Shown piece by piece: positions 36,948-50,700 of a stretch of 64,000 nt of DNA. Source of the DNA: Macrosoma leucophasiata (lineage: Eukaryota; Arthropoda; Insecta; Lepidoptera; Hedylidae); contig JAWQUS010000022.1 in assembly GCA_036365455.1 (NCBI GenBank), positions 2,604,001-2,668,000 on the forward strand, read 5' to 3'. How positions within the stretch are numbered: position 1 is the stretch's first letter; each line of letters opens with the position of its first letter. The notes beneath the pieces are model-generated. The model was not told where the DNA came from. It did not search any database and saw nothing but the letters and a program-made list of their open reading frames with translations. Both the position numbers and the translations under genes were made by a program.

Positions 36948-38187
36948 GGTTGGGGAAAAAGTCTTTTCGCATTATAGTATGTATGAACTTGTAATAAAAT
37001 CTCTTTGGCTGTAGTATTTGTATCTGGCTGGTTTTGGTATCATTGAAAGTTAAAATTTTAAAGAACATAATTCCAAATTCAGATTAGGCAAATGTGTGAT
37101 TTTCATTTGTTTTTCGTACTGTCAAGGTGAGTGAATCTAATGAAGAAATTCGATACATTTTAAAATTTTACTACAAAAAAGGTAAAAATGTAATGCAAGT
37201 CGCGAAAAAAATTGCGATGTTTATGGACCGAGTGCAGTGTATGTGAGAGTAGCACAAATTTGGTTTAAGCGTTTTCAATCCGGGAATTTTTATGTCAAAG
37301 ATGCACCTCGCTCTGGTCGCCCTATTACGGATGAAATGGATGCCATTTTTGAAAAAGTGGCGCAAGATCGACATATCAGTAGTTACGACGTAGCTGAAAA
37401 ACTGAGAATTGATCACAAAACAGTTTTGGCGCATTTGAAAAAAGATGGGTACAAAAAAAAGCTCGATATTTGGGTACCTCACGAGCTCACTGAAAGAAAC
37501 CTAATGAACCGTGTACTCATTTGTGATTCTTTATTACGACGTAATGAAACCGAATAATTTTTGAAGAAGCTGATAACTGGTGATGAAAAGTGGATCACGT
37601 ACGACGAGAACGTGCGAAAAAGGTCGTGGTCAAAGGCCGGTCAGGCTTCACAGACTGTGGCGAAACCCGGGTTAACTCGCAATAAGGTGATGTTGTGTGT
37701 GTGGTGGGATTGGAAGGGCATTATTCATTATGAGCTATTACCACCAGGCAGGACTATCAACAACTGATGAGATTAAAGCAAGAAGTTGAGAGAAAGCGGC
37801 CGGAATTGATCAACAGAAGGGGTGTGGTGTTTCATCATGATAACGCTAGACCTCACACATCTATAGTCACTCAGCAAAAATTAAGAGAGTTTGGCTGGGA
37901 GGTGTTAATGTATCCGCCGTATAGTCCTGATCTTGCACCTTCAGATTTCCACCTGTTTCGGTCTCTTCAGAATTCTTTATGTAATGTTAGGTTAACATCA
38001 CGAGAGGACTGCCAAATCCACTTGTCGCGGTATTTTGATGAGAAGTCCCAAAATTTTTATAGCAATGGGATCAAGATGTCAAAAGGTTATCGAACAAAAT
38101 GGTACAATATAGTTAAATTTAAATAAACTATATTAAAAAATGTTTTGAATTATCTTAAAAAATGCGAAGAAACTTTTTCCCCAACCT
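36948..38187 (+). mobile_element. Mariner transposon copy 2, transposase pseudogene
   Basis: Same family as 16967-18254 and very similar over the whole length. Terminal repeats GGTTGGGGAAAAAGTC and the complement GGTTGGGGAAAAAGTTTC are better preserved. Defects: start ATG is GTG, one base is lost in the A run near 37205, GAATAA stop at 37554-37556, and about 22 bp are lost near 37757 between the first and second catalytic Asp. Intergenic, between FAR-A and FAR-B. Confidence 0.9.
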
Positions 38188-38398
38188 TATACATACAAAT
38201 ATGTAGTAGAATTAAAAAATATGTTTTGAATAGATTTAAGATAGATACAAGAATGTAAATTAGAAAAGAAGGTGCCCCTATAATGTAAAGGGAACAGTTT
38301 AAAATTAATAAAAAAAGAAGCTTTTGTCTAGCTGTAACTGTAGCTTATTTGTCTTAAATAATAATGATGATAAATAGAAACAACATAATGTTAATTGT

Positions 38399-38660
38399 TT
38401 TTATATTATTTTGCATTAACACATGCTTGTAAAATATATTTTATTTAAAGAAAAACTGCCTAACTAGCATGGTTGGTAATAGATGTCGCTACTGCTACCA
38501 TAAAGCAAGGCAATAAATGTGAAGGAAAGATTTGACAAATCGGGCAGGACTTCAGTAGCTCAATTGGAAGAGCGGCTGGACTATATTCCCAGTAGGCCGC
38601 GAGTTCGAGTCTCGCCTGAAGTCAAATTTTTCTTTCCATTTTTCTTTAAATAAAAACATA
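38399..38660 (+). repeat. tRNA-like repeat (family T1), rearranged order
   Basis: A tRNA-shaped stretch (38548-38623) with perfect 7-bp acceptor ends (GACTTCA/TGAAGTC), D-arm TAGCTCAATTGGAAGAGC and T-arm GCGAGTTCGAGTCTCGC. The anticodon stem has a mismatch and the loop is CTATATT. Upstream it carries CATTAACACATGCTTGTAAA. Lies just below the FAR-B last exon. Read as SINE-type, not a tRNA gene. Confidence 0.65.
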
Positions 38661-38731
38661 ATGTTAAATTGTGTGTAGAAATTCCACTTTATTAATTAAT
38701 TTTATCTAAGAAAATATTATAATTGTAACAT

Positions 38732-41700
38732 TTATGCTGGCCAAATAATATCTTGCATGTATTTACTATTAACTAATTTCCAAATCAAAAAACTAGAAAA
38801 TACTGTTTTTAACATCTTGTCAAGCAGTCGTAACCTGAAAAGAAAAACAAAAATAAATACTTAGATTAATAATTATTTACTTCGATGTACAGTGCTCAAC
38901 AATAAATATTGCCGAGCCTACGAAGGAGACTTCGGCTTATTTCGGGTCCGAAGAGCGTTATCTCTTTCGCACCTTACCTAGGTTTTTTTTTTTTTTTATG
39001 TAATGGAAGTGGTAAACAGGCATGCAGTTCACATTGATGTTAAGTGATGACTGCAGCCTATAGACACCCACACAAAGACCAAGGTCAAAATGCAGATGCG
39101 TTACCACTCCTGAGGCCTAAGGTCTTATGCCTCTGTGCCGGAAATTACAGGGCCGTACATTACCACCTGACCGGAACACGATAGTGTTGAACACTACCAT
39201 TTAGCGGCAAGTATATTAAGTAATGCGGTGGTGCCTACGCCCGCGAGCTCCGTCACTGGAGCTCTACCACCAGTGGATTTTGTCGGATATGTGGAATTTG
39301 TCGACCATTTTGATCAAGTTTTGACCAATATTTGACTAGCAATGCCTAGGCAGTATGCAGCAGAGATAACGCTCTACGAAGTCGAAACTAGCCGATTGTC
39401 TCTTTCGTAGGCTAAATGTGCAATGTTTCTATCTGGGTACTGCAATGTGTTTTTTTTAACATTTTACTTACAAATTATGTATGTATGGATGTAATTTCAC
39501 AGATTTTACGAACCGGGTCGTGACGCGATTTATAAAGGAGACGTTCCAAAATGTATGGAGCTTGGGACCGCACCATGTACACTATATTGAGAGATGAAGC
39601 ATAAAATACTGAATCATCTTCACCTATTCAAATCGTTTATTAAATCTTCAATTAATTGTCGTAAGTATATTTTGAAAACAAGAATGTCATAGTAGCGATA
39701 TGGCATATTCCTGTCATACAAAAATAACGTAAAATAAATATTTCCGACAAAAAAACGATTCAATTTATTTTTTGAGTATAGTTCCATGATTCTACGTATT
39801 TTTCTCTAACTTTTGATATAGTGTACAAGGTGCGGGCCCAACGTGGAACTTCTCCTTTCGATAAAACACTATTTTACAGCACTCCACAATTAATATTGCA
39901 CATCGAGCCTGCGAAAGAAACGATCGGCTCGTTTCGACTTCGTAGAGCGTTATCTCTGTTGCGCACTGCCTACGTAAACACTGACAGTCTGGTATTGGTC
40001 ATGGTGGTGATGGTCATCACGAGCTGTGGTCGCAGACGGACTGTCGTCCGCGTGTGTTGTGGATCTGCATGGAGTGACCGGAGTGTTTTTATCAAAATAT
40101 CTTTATCGCGTCAGTGCCGGATTAGCCATATAGCAGGAGTAGCAAATGCTACGGGCCCCGCGCCATTGGGGGCCCCGTGCCTGTGCCCAAAAAAAAAACA
40201 CAAATATGTAATACACCTTAGCTATTCTCAAAGGGAGCGTTGACCACTAATTATATAGGTTACCTATATTATTATGTTGCAAGTTGGCAACACCACAATA
40301 CTTACAGGGGGAATCCCCTAAATTTGTTTTCGATTCCTTTTCGTAAATGTTGTTTTATTTACATCCTAAATTTCAGTAGGCAATGTAACTCTAGGGCCCC
40401 ATGGTCACATTTGCTACGGGCCCCGCACCGGCTTTATCCGGCACTGTATCGCGTCACAAACCGGTTCGCAAAATCAGTGAAATAAGTGTTAAATGCGAGC
40501 GTTTTAAAAGTTGTATGAATGTAATGATATGTCTGATTTAAGTACGCACGGTTGCGACCACTTGACCAACTTAGATATACAAGTTACGATAAGTTTTTTT
40601 TTATGTAATGGAAGTGGCAAACAAGCACACAGTTCACATTGTAGAGTGATGACTGCAGCCTATAGACACCCACACAAAGATCAAAGTGGGGAAATTCAGT
40701 TGCAATTAATAAAGCTTTTGTTGTCCAAAAAAAATGTGTAAGAGCCATTTGTGGAGCTTGGTGCTTAGACAGTTGTAAGCCCTTATTTGATAAATTTCGT
40801 ATCTTACCGTTAGCTTGCATGTATATTAGAGAGCTATGTGTCTTTGTAAAGCAGCATCCATGTTATTTTAAACTTAATTCCGAATATACAAGTAGAAATG
40901 CTAGGGCCAGAAATCAATTTAAACTGTTTATACCACAATATAGGATTGAATTGCATAAGAGAAATGCTTATGTTAACGCCATAAGAGTCTACAATAAATT
41001 ACCGACGACGCTTAAAGAAACACAATTACCATTATTTAAAAAAAAACTGACTCAATGGCTACATCAACATTGTTTTTATGACTTAAAGGATTATATGACA
41101 CATAAAACAATATTATAATTTATTAATGACTCAATAATTTGACTAAATAAATATATATTATTATTATTATCCTAAAGTAATGCTAAATATTTAAATTAAA
41201 TTATTAAAATCTTCAATAAACTTTATCGCTGTAATAATATCTCAATTAGATGACCACAATTTGCAATAATAACTTTGACATTAATTAATTATAAATATTC
41301 GAATTACAATAATAATATTTTGACATACTATTTAGTTAAGTTTATGGATATTTTACACACCATTGTAATGGTAGAATGTGATAGTGCTTTAATGTTATTA
41401 CGTCACCATCTGTACCTACATGTACCCACTACATTCTGGTAAATAAATGATTATGATTATGATTATTATGATTATGATTATGAAATGCAGACGCGTTACC
41501 ACTCCTGCCTAAGGTTATGCCTCTGTGCCGGAAATTACAGGGTTGTACATTACCACCTGACAGGAACACGATAGTGCTGAACACTACCATTTAGCGGCAA
41601 GTATATTAGGTAATGCGGTGGCCTACACCCGCAAGCTCACTGCATCTCTACCACCAGTTAAAAATTACCTGCTTGCGTGTGTTACAGCTTTATCTTGATC

Positions 41701-44700
41701 AGCCGGATTCTCTTTCAACAGATATTTCTTTGCCGTTATAACACTGTTTTTGAAAAAATCACGCTTGTCGACGCCCTCTATGTCGAAATAAAACTGAGAT
41801 TCGTCTTCAGATTTGATTTTCGATCGTAATTTCAAGAAATTTTCGGTCTTGAATGTCCATTGCTGCCTTAGAAAGTAATCGATCGCCAAGTTTGCTATAT
41901 AAATACGTCGTTGGATTTTAACGAGCCTGGAACAAGATTTAATCTTTCAAGGATCGTAAGGCCACCGGCGCCCAGACACAATTGAATTTCAATTGTCATA
42001 TTTTTCTCGTGTCTGGAGGGATTAATGTTAACAAATTGTAGGGTCCACTACAGAAGGCGGCACCTAGTGGTACACTGACGAAATACAAGGTACTTGTATA
42101 GTACGGAAGATGGTGTAACGTATGACCGAGTTACATCGCACTTACGAAGTTTTCTCGAGAGTTGCCTTATATACAACTTCTCAACTACTCGTATAATTGT
42201 TGGGCCGCCGCGTGCCAGGCGTTCCCACCTTGCCTAGTCAGAGGATCGTCCCTTTTCGTTTCCTCCCATTCCTCCACAAAATCAATCTATAGAAATATTT
42301 AAAAGCCGAAGAGTTTCTTTGGTTGAATAAAACAAACTCTTCGGCCTAAGACAAAAGAGTTGTAGAGCAGCAACTCAGTGTGTTGCTCTTTTCTCTTCTC
42401 AACTAAAATCCAGTCCAAGTTAGAATATTTTTATAATTTTTTTGATTTTTTTTTTAATTTGAATTTTGAATTTTGAAAGTACTGTCACTGATGAATACCT
42501 ACCAGTGACATTACAAAAAAAATGTGTGTATTTTTTTTTTAAATACGCTTACACTCACAGCCCCACAGTAGGTATTAACCTGTGTCGTGGGTGCCGTTGT
42601 ACACATACAACACATACACAAACACCCAGACCCGAAACAAATATCTGTAGGCCATACAAATATTTGTCCCGGTGCGGGGATTGAACCCACGACCCTTCGA
42701 ATCAAACGGTCATCTCACACCCTGGACTAACCGGGTCGTCAAATGTCGTGTATGTGTGTGTGTGTGTGTGTTTATGTGTGCATTTGTGCATTTGTCTGTG
42801 TGTGTGTGTGTGTGTGTGCGTGTGTGTGTGTGTGTGTGTTGAGTAATAAAAAAAATGGTTTCAAATTATAATATAAAATTGAATGGTCGTCCAATAAAAC
42901 TACTGGTTTTTAAAAGAAGAGTTTAAAACATTGTAACAACTTACATTGGTTTTTTACCAAGAATAAAGAGTATTGTGTCAACTAGCACAGCTGGCAAAAG
43001 ATGCAGAAACAGCACCTGAAACATGAAATAAATATTTTTTTTTCTATGTTATGGAAGTGCTAACACGCATGCAGTTCACATTGATGTTAAATGATGACTG
43101 CAGCCTATAGACACCCACAAAAAGACCAAGGTCGAAATGCAGATGCGTTACCATTCCCGAGCCTAAGGTGTTATGCCTCTGTGCCAGAAATTACGGGGCC
43201 GTACATTACCACCTGACCGGAACACGATAGTGCTGAACTGTACTGAACACTAACATTTAGCGGCAAGTATATTAGGTAATGTGGTGGTGCCTACGCCCAC
43301 GAGCTCCGTCACTAAAACTCTACCACCAGTAAGAAAAAAAAAAATAAGATACGTCCCACTGCTGGGCACGTGTCTCTCCTCTTCTTAGGGGGAGGCCTGG
43401 TGCTTACTCCACCACGCTGCTCCAATGCGGGTAGGTGGAGATAAGGGTTAGTGGCCAACCCGGTGTCCAATGTTTTCATAAGGCCATAAGGCCTCCTACA
43501 AGGTTCAACGACTGCTATATATCGATAGAAACCGGGACCCACGGCTTAACGTGCCCTCCGAATCCCGGAAACGCGCCTTTTAATTTACCACTAGCGGTCA
43601 CCCATCACACACCCGACCGCTCCCGTATCGCTTAACCAAGTAGATCGCTTCCGATCAACACCAGCCGTGGGGCCATACACCCTTCAATAATTAAATGATA
43701 ATAATCATGAAATTAAATAGTGGTGATAGGCCGCTCGGAGCGCCGCGCAGTGATTATCGATATCGCCGTCCCTGATGAGAATCTCGTGAAGGCCGAGAAA
43801 GACAAGGAACTTAAATATCTTGATCTGGCTCACGAGATTGTCACCATGTGGGACGTAGATTCGGCCATCATCATAACGGTCAACGGACTTTTAGCAAAGA
43901 GCCTCGACCAACACCTCAAGAGGCTCAAGCTAGGAAGTTGGGTCAAGGGTCTGATGCAGAAGGCGGTACTCCTCGGCACGGCACGTATAGTGAGGAGTTT
44001 CCTGTCTCTGTGATCCTAACCATCGACGGCTTGGACCCTGTTCCCGCTGCCGATGGCACACTATTTTTTTTTATATATATATTTGTGCTTTGGTATCAGA
44101 TTTTTTTATTAAGTTACCTAAGTATGTAAAAAAATAATTAATATGTAGAATGAATAAATGAATTAAATTAATACAAACCGCAAAATAGTAAAATGTCTTG
44201 TTTGTCGTAAAACCCACATCCGGTACCCATAGAGCGTTTTGTAGGGGCAGTTCGACGTTCAATGATAAACCGATCTCATTCATTTCCCGATTGGTGGCGG
44301 CCAATAGCTTATTGTTGCAACAATTGTAAATAGGTATATCGTCCGTAGCTTCCAATCTGCAACCATCAATACAGGTTGTAATCGTTAAGTGAGCAAAGGC
44401 TTAGGTTTTACTGGTGGTAGAGCTCCTGTGACGGAGCTCGCGGGCGTAGGCACCACCGCATTACCTAATATACTTGCCGCTAAATGGTAGTGTTCAGCAC
44501 TATCGTGTTCCGGTCAGGTGGTAATGTACGGCCCTGTAATTTCCGGCACAGAGGCATAACACCTAATGCCTCAGGAGTGGCAGCGCATCTGCATTTTGAC
44601 CTCTGGTCATTGTGTGGGTGTCTATAGGCTGCAGTCATCACTTAACATCAATGTGAACTGCATGCTTGTATGCCACTTCTATTACATTAAAAAAAAAAAA

Positions 44701-47700
44701 AAAAATGCGATTATTCCGCAACTATTACAGATTTCGAGTACAGAGTTCAAGTCTCGTCTGAAGTCAAATTTATCTTTTTCAATTTTTCTTTTAAAAAAGT
44801 ATATGAAATGTGTGGATCATAGAGCAACTCGGCCCACCGGTCGCGGCGGACCGGAGGGGAGTAGCCATAGCGTGTATTACCGATGCGAAACAGTCTGTCA
44901 TTTTTTGCAGGGGGAAATGCGTGCGACAGACACGCACACTACAAAAATCGTCTATTACTACGAAACTCACACCTTGACTTTAACAAAATACAGAAACAAT
45001 TTCACGCACACATTTAAACATCTAGGCGACAGGTGTAGGCCCATTTGGGCTTATACTTTGACAGAGGGGAAAGCCTGCATATGGCTACTCCCCTCCGGTG
45101 TTGCTCTATGGTGTGAATAAACTGAATATGGGTAACAGTTAAAATAATGACGTCATTTAATAGTTTACAAAATGGTATAACTAAGTTTTCGCTTATCCCA
45201 TACTTTAACATTTTTGTAAATGCCAACACAAATGAAAAAAAAAATAAAAGGCATGCTCTCCATATAGAAGGAATGTCGAATGAGCGAATGACTAAACAGA
45301 TATACAATGCGAATGTAGATGGTTGCAGAGGCACAGGAAGACCAACACTTTTTTTATGTAATGAAATTGGCAAACAAGCATGCAGTTCACATTGATGTTA
45401 AGTGATGATTGCAGCCTATAGACACCCACACAAAGACCAAGGTCAAAATGCAGATGCGTAACCACTCTTGAGGCCTAAGGTGTCATGCCTCTGTGCCGGA
45501 AATTACAGGGTCGTACATTACCACCTGACCGGCACACGATAGTGCTGAACAGTACCATTTAGCGGCAAGTTTATATAGGCAATATTATGTAGTGCCAACG
45601 CCCGCGAGCTCCGTCACTGGAGCTCTACCACCAGTAAAAAAAAATGTTAGGTGATGACTGCAGTATAGACACCCAGACCAGAGGTTAAAATCCAGATGCG
45701 CTGCCCCTCCTGAGGCATTAGGTGTTATGCCTCTGTGGACCTGGCGTGAAGATACCAAAAGAGTTGTTGCAAGCAATAAATGAGGATACTAACGTTTTAG
45801 TGCCGCGTACCCAAGCAGCCGCTATGAAATGTTGAATAGCTATGTCCACTGGAATATAATCATGGACGATATCTGGATCTGTGTATATGTACCGAAGAAT
45901 ACCTGGAAATTGTTTTCAATATCTTAGAACTAAATTGCAATTATAATAATATGAACAACAATATCTGGATCTGTGTATATGTACCGAAGAATACCTGGAA
46001 ATTGTTTTCAATATTTTAGAACTAAATTGCTATTATAATAATATGAACAACGACATCTGGATCTGTATATATATGCCGAAGAATACCTGGAATTTGTTTT
46101 CAATATTTTAGAACTAAATTGCAATTATAATGAAGTGCACATGGCCCCGCGGCTGGTGTAGATCGGAAGCGATATGGGCGCGGTCAGGTGTGTGATCTGG
46201 AGTCGTAACGCCTATTTCGCCGGTATTGTTGTCGCTTATTTAGCACCATCCAGGGGACTGGGATGTGGAAGATAACTCCTGCGAACGCGAGTAACAGATT
46301 GTCCCCCGGATGGGTGACCGCTAGTGGCAAATTAAAAATGCGCGAGACCTCTACCACCAATGATGAAGCTCTATATCAGTGATACCCAAAGTGGTGCAGG
46401 TGGACCCCCTGGGGTCCATGGGAGACACGATCGGGATCTAGGTAGGCATGAATAGAAATTGAAAATATGGGAATGTGATATCAACGAAGCAAGGACTCTT
46501 TAGAAAAGGGAATAAAACAATTTATGTCCACCGAAACCGGAAAACAAATTAATGGGAAGCAAGAAAAAGTAGTATGGTAACCTCTGCTCTATGGATGAGT
46601 CGACCCCTACTATTTGTAAAGAGTGACATTTCATCCGCGGATAAGATGCATTTGCGGATGAGTTGTCACCTAAGTCTGTTTATCGGAAGTTAATTTACCT
46701 TTTCCACACGCCGCTATAAGTCCAACTGGGCCATTAAAATTTTCTACCCATCCAGGTTCAGGTTCCTTATTACTGGAAATTACTGAAAAATACATTATTT
46801 TTATTTAATTACCCATATTTTAATAACAAATATAATTATGGGAATAAATTTTCCTCAGATGTCTTTCCCTAAAAATAAATAAAACTGATCATTCATATTT
46901 TTTCAAACTTCTCTTAGACTATATCAAAGGTCCAGTCAGTGGCGTAGCTAGGGGGGCCGCACCGAGTGCCACCCATTTGGAGGTGACACCCTCACTTTAA
47001 ATAACCCAAATTCGAGCTGTTTAGACGTGAAAGCGCAACACAAAACTCGCTTTCGGATTATAATTCCAGGGGGCGCCCGAGGCAGAATTCGCTCAAATCC
47101 CTCTTATTTCTGCATTCAAAAGAATGGGCAGTATTTCCTTTTATTTGCTCATCCGCCCCTGGGTCTATTCAAGGTCTACAAAAAGGTCTACTCGTCTCAA
47201 TCTACCTAAGATCACGGAAGCTGAAAAGCAACCGTTTCCAATTCTTGAATTCGTTATATTTCAATGAGTGTAGCTTGCGGGAATCGTACATACTCAGTTA
47301 AAGATTGAAATATTACCGATGGATGGTCTTGTCATGACAATGGGCAGTTTCCCTTTGTATTCAAACACTAGCTGCTCTGCCAATTGCTTTGTAAATACAT
47401 ACGTATTCGGCATTTCTCCGATGTATCTGGAATTGATAGAAATTAAAGGTATAACGTATCAATTGTTTAATTGCTGTAAAATTACACTTTTACACAGTTT
47501 TATAATAATTTAAGCGGAATCATCCGACTGCGCTTGGAACGCCGGAGAGCAGAGAGCGAACTTGGTTCGTCCCGATCGTTCGCGGTGACGCGAACGGGAA
47601 GGCAGTGTTGCCGCGCTACACAGGTTAATAACAAGCAATCATGACCACGCTGATATTCTCAATTTTCCTACGGCGCTGAGACTTGAACACTGAAAAAGGA

Positions 47701-50700
47701 TGATCGACGCCGAATTGATGCTTTCGAGATGTGGTGCTGGAGAAAAATACTAGAAATACATTGAACGGAGCATCACGCTTATGTATCGATTGTCGAAGAT
47801 CTCAAAATACGTATGAGACTCACCACCATATGACTGCGAAGAAGCTTTGAATTCTTTGGTCACATTGCCAGAAAGAGAGGTGACAACTTTGAAAAGACGC
47901 TGCTGACTAGGAAGCACCGGGGAAAAGACCTAGGGACAGAAGCCCACTACGATGGTCCGATCAAATTCGCTCCACGTTAGAAGCACAACACAGTTTGCCA
48001 AGCGGATGACTTCGTCGCCGAGGATAGGACGACATGGCGTAATATTGTCCAAGCGAAAGTAATTCGTCGAGGTCACGACCCTCAGCATTGAGGAAACACG
48101 ACGCAACGATAAAATAATATACACATGCTTACGCTTAATTAAGCATGCAACATCCAAAAGGATCTCACAGAAAATATCGTAGTCAACAACGTTAAAAGCG
48201 CTTTAGAAATCTATTTTAAAATAACTGCGTCATCTTTGAATTCGCCATGCTCAACCGCACTGTTTGCTTTAATTTTAAAGAAACCAGACTTACTTGGCGG
48301 TAATTATTTGTAGTGTATTATCATCCAGTTCATCACACACTTCTAAAGTATCTCTCCAGTTTGCCAGCGGTGGGTACAGTATCTCTTCAATAGTTTCCCG
48401 ATTTGTATTAGAATATGATGTAGATACATGCACGAATGCCTAAAAATTTTAAGAGAGTTTAATTTAAGGCTAGCTTTGATCACGTTTTGAACCGATAACT
48501 GAAATGTTTTCGTTTAGGACGTTATCTTGTCTGTTTCGTACCGCCTATTAAAACTGTAGCGTCCACTACATTAAGGCGCCAACTAGTGGAACACATATGA
48601 AACCTCACAGTTCTTGTCTAGTACGGTAGATGGCGTGCTTTCGAATTACATCGCACATACGAAGATTTCTCAAGAGTTGGCATATATACAACGTCCCAAC
48701 GTCAATCGTAGGACCGCGGCCCGCCAGGCGCTACCACCTCGCCTGGTTGGAAGATCCTCCCTTTTCGTCGGAGGAACACTTCCACCCGTTACTCCACAAA
48801 ACATTTTGCTCTTAAGTAGGTATATATACCTATATTAGGTATATCTCCACCAACCCGCATCGGAGCAGCGTGGTGGAGTAAGCTCCAGGCCTCCTCCCAA
48901 GAAGGGGAAAGACTCGTGCCCAGCAGTGGGACGTAGGGTTGCCATTATTATAAAGCTGAAGAGTTTGTTTGTTTGAACGCGCTAATCTCAGGAAGTACTG
49001 ATCCGGTTTGTAAAAAATTTTTCATTGTTAAATAGCCCATTTATCGAGGAAAGCTTTAGGTTATATAACATCACGCTAAAACGAATAGGAGAGGGTAGGT
49101 TATATTGCACCCGCGCTAGTTAGGTTAGGTTAGCCTATATATATACCTATATATATCTGCGGACGAAAACACTTCCAGGAAAAGTTAGGTGGTACGAAAA
49201 TGATAAGATTTTGTCTTATTAGAAAGCTAAACGAAACCATTTCAGTTTAGTATTCTCTGCGTGCCACGCACACAGGTGCACGTGTTAATACACGTCACTG
49301 ATTGATGTCTGTGTAATAGAGACCAAATTAAAGATTTGTATGGAATTTTGGCTGAGTGTCCGCGGTGTGGCACAAGTGTGCCTGTCGCCTAGATGTTTAA
49401 TATTTTAGGTAGTATGGTGGGTTTCATACTTACTTCCAGGTGCGTTGTCTCCTCGGCTAATTCTAAAACTTCTTTTGTTCCACGTAAATTCAGTCTTGCC
49501 GCTACTTTGAGCGGGTCGTCGAATCTGGTGAGAATGTAGTCTATCAAATATTGAAATATCAATCAGTCAAAAATTTAGAATATTTATGAACACTTTGATC
49601 GAAAAGACATGTACAGCACCTACTCAACAATTAATATTGCACATCGAGTCTGCGAAAGAGACGATCGGCTCGTTTCGACTTCGTAGAGCATTATCTCGGT
49701 TGCACACTGCCAACGTAAGCATTAGGGTTGCCACCCGTACTTTATAATAAAGTATCTTACGTTATTTCAAGCAATTGTACTCTATACTTTATGAGAACAA
49801 TAAAGTATTCGAAAATACTTTATTTCGCATTATTTGATTTGTTTGTGAATTTGAAATGTTTAGTCTTCCGTATTTTTTCGTTAAACAAAAATTGTCGATT
49901 GTAAAGATGCTGTGCAACTGTTTAGTCGCGACACAAATTTGCTACAAATTGCAAAATGCAATAAGAAATATTTTTTTTTTAAATAAAAATAGACAGAAAT
50001 AAAAAATACTTTATTTTGATTCAATGTACTTTTTTCTTACCTATAATAACCAATGTACTTTAATTGCAAAAAAAAAAGGTGGCAACCCTAGTAAGCATCA
50101 GTGCTTACTAGGGCTGCCACCTTTTTTTTTTGTCCGTCATTGGTCAAAACTTAATGAAAATGGTCGACAAACGTCAAATGTGCGTTAGAGATAACGCTCT
50201 ACATACCCGAAATAAGCCGAAGTTAAGAAAGTTAGTCTAATATTATAGTTCTTTTATTTAAAGTAGATAACAAAACCGGTCAAGTGCATGTCGGGCCACG
50301 CGCATTGTAGGGTTCCGTAGTTACAGAGTAAGAGATGTAATGAAAAAAATAAATAAATATTTTCTATGGAGTTGTTCGAAATTTTCTAGTTAAATACATT
50401 TGGTCGACTATTACTCGCAAACTTGCAGGACCAAGTTAGGTGTGATAGTTTTCCTTTTAATTTCGTTATATATAGCTACTATCGCCGTAACGTTTGAATT
50501 TCTAACAACAACCGTTTAGTCTGTAGGGGGGGGACACTTGAGCCTAACGAAAATTTGCACTTTAAAGCTTATTCAGTCACGAACAGTTAACTAAATCGAA
50601 AAATGATGTTCACACACCCATAATATTTTTAAAAGACCTATCCAACGATACCCCACACTATTTGAAAATCGAAAATAAAAAAAAAAATAGCCGCGCGTTA

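Noticed and set aside
38548..38623. tRNA gene with good acceptor, D- and T-arms
   Set aside because: Anticodon stem mismatched, loop differs between copies (CTATATT, CTAGATT), and it sits in a repeat with five copies; read as SINE-derived.
43720..44013. Host gene exon with a 97-codon open frame
   Set aside because: No splice context linking it to a gene; the residue pattern fits LINE C-terminal regions.
46936..47210. Complete hAT element from CAGTGGCGTAGCTAGG
   Set aside because: Only the left end is recognisable; no matching right end or duplication found.
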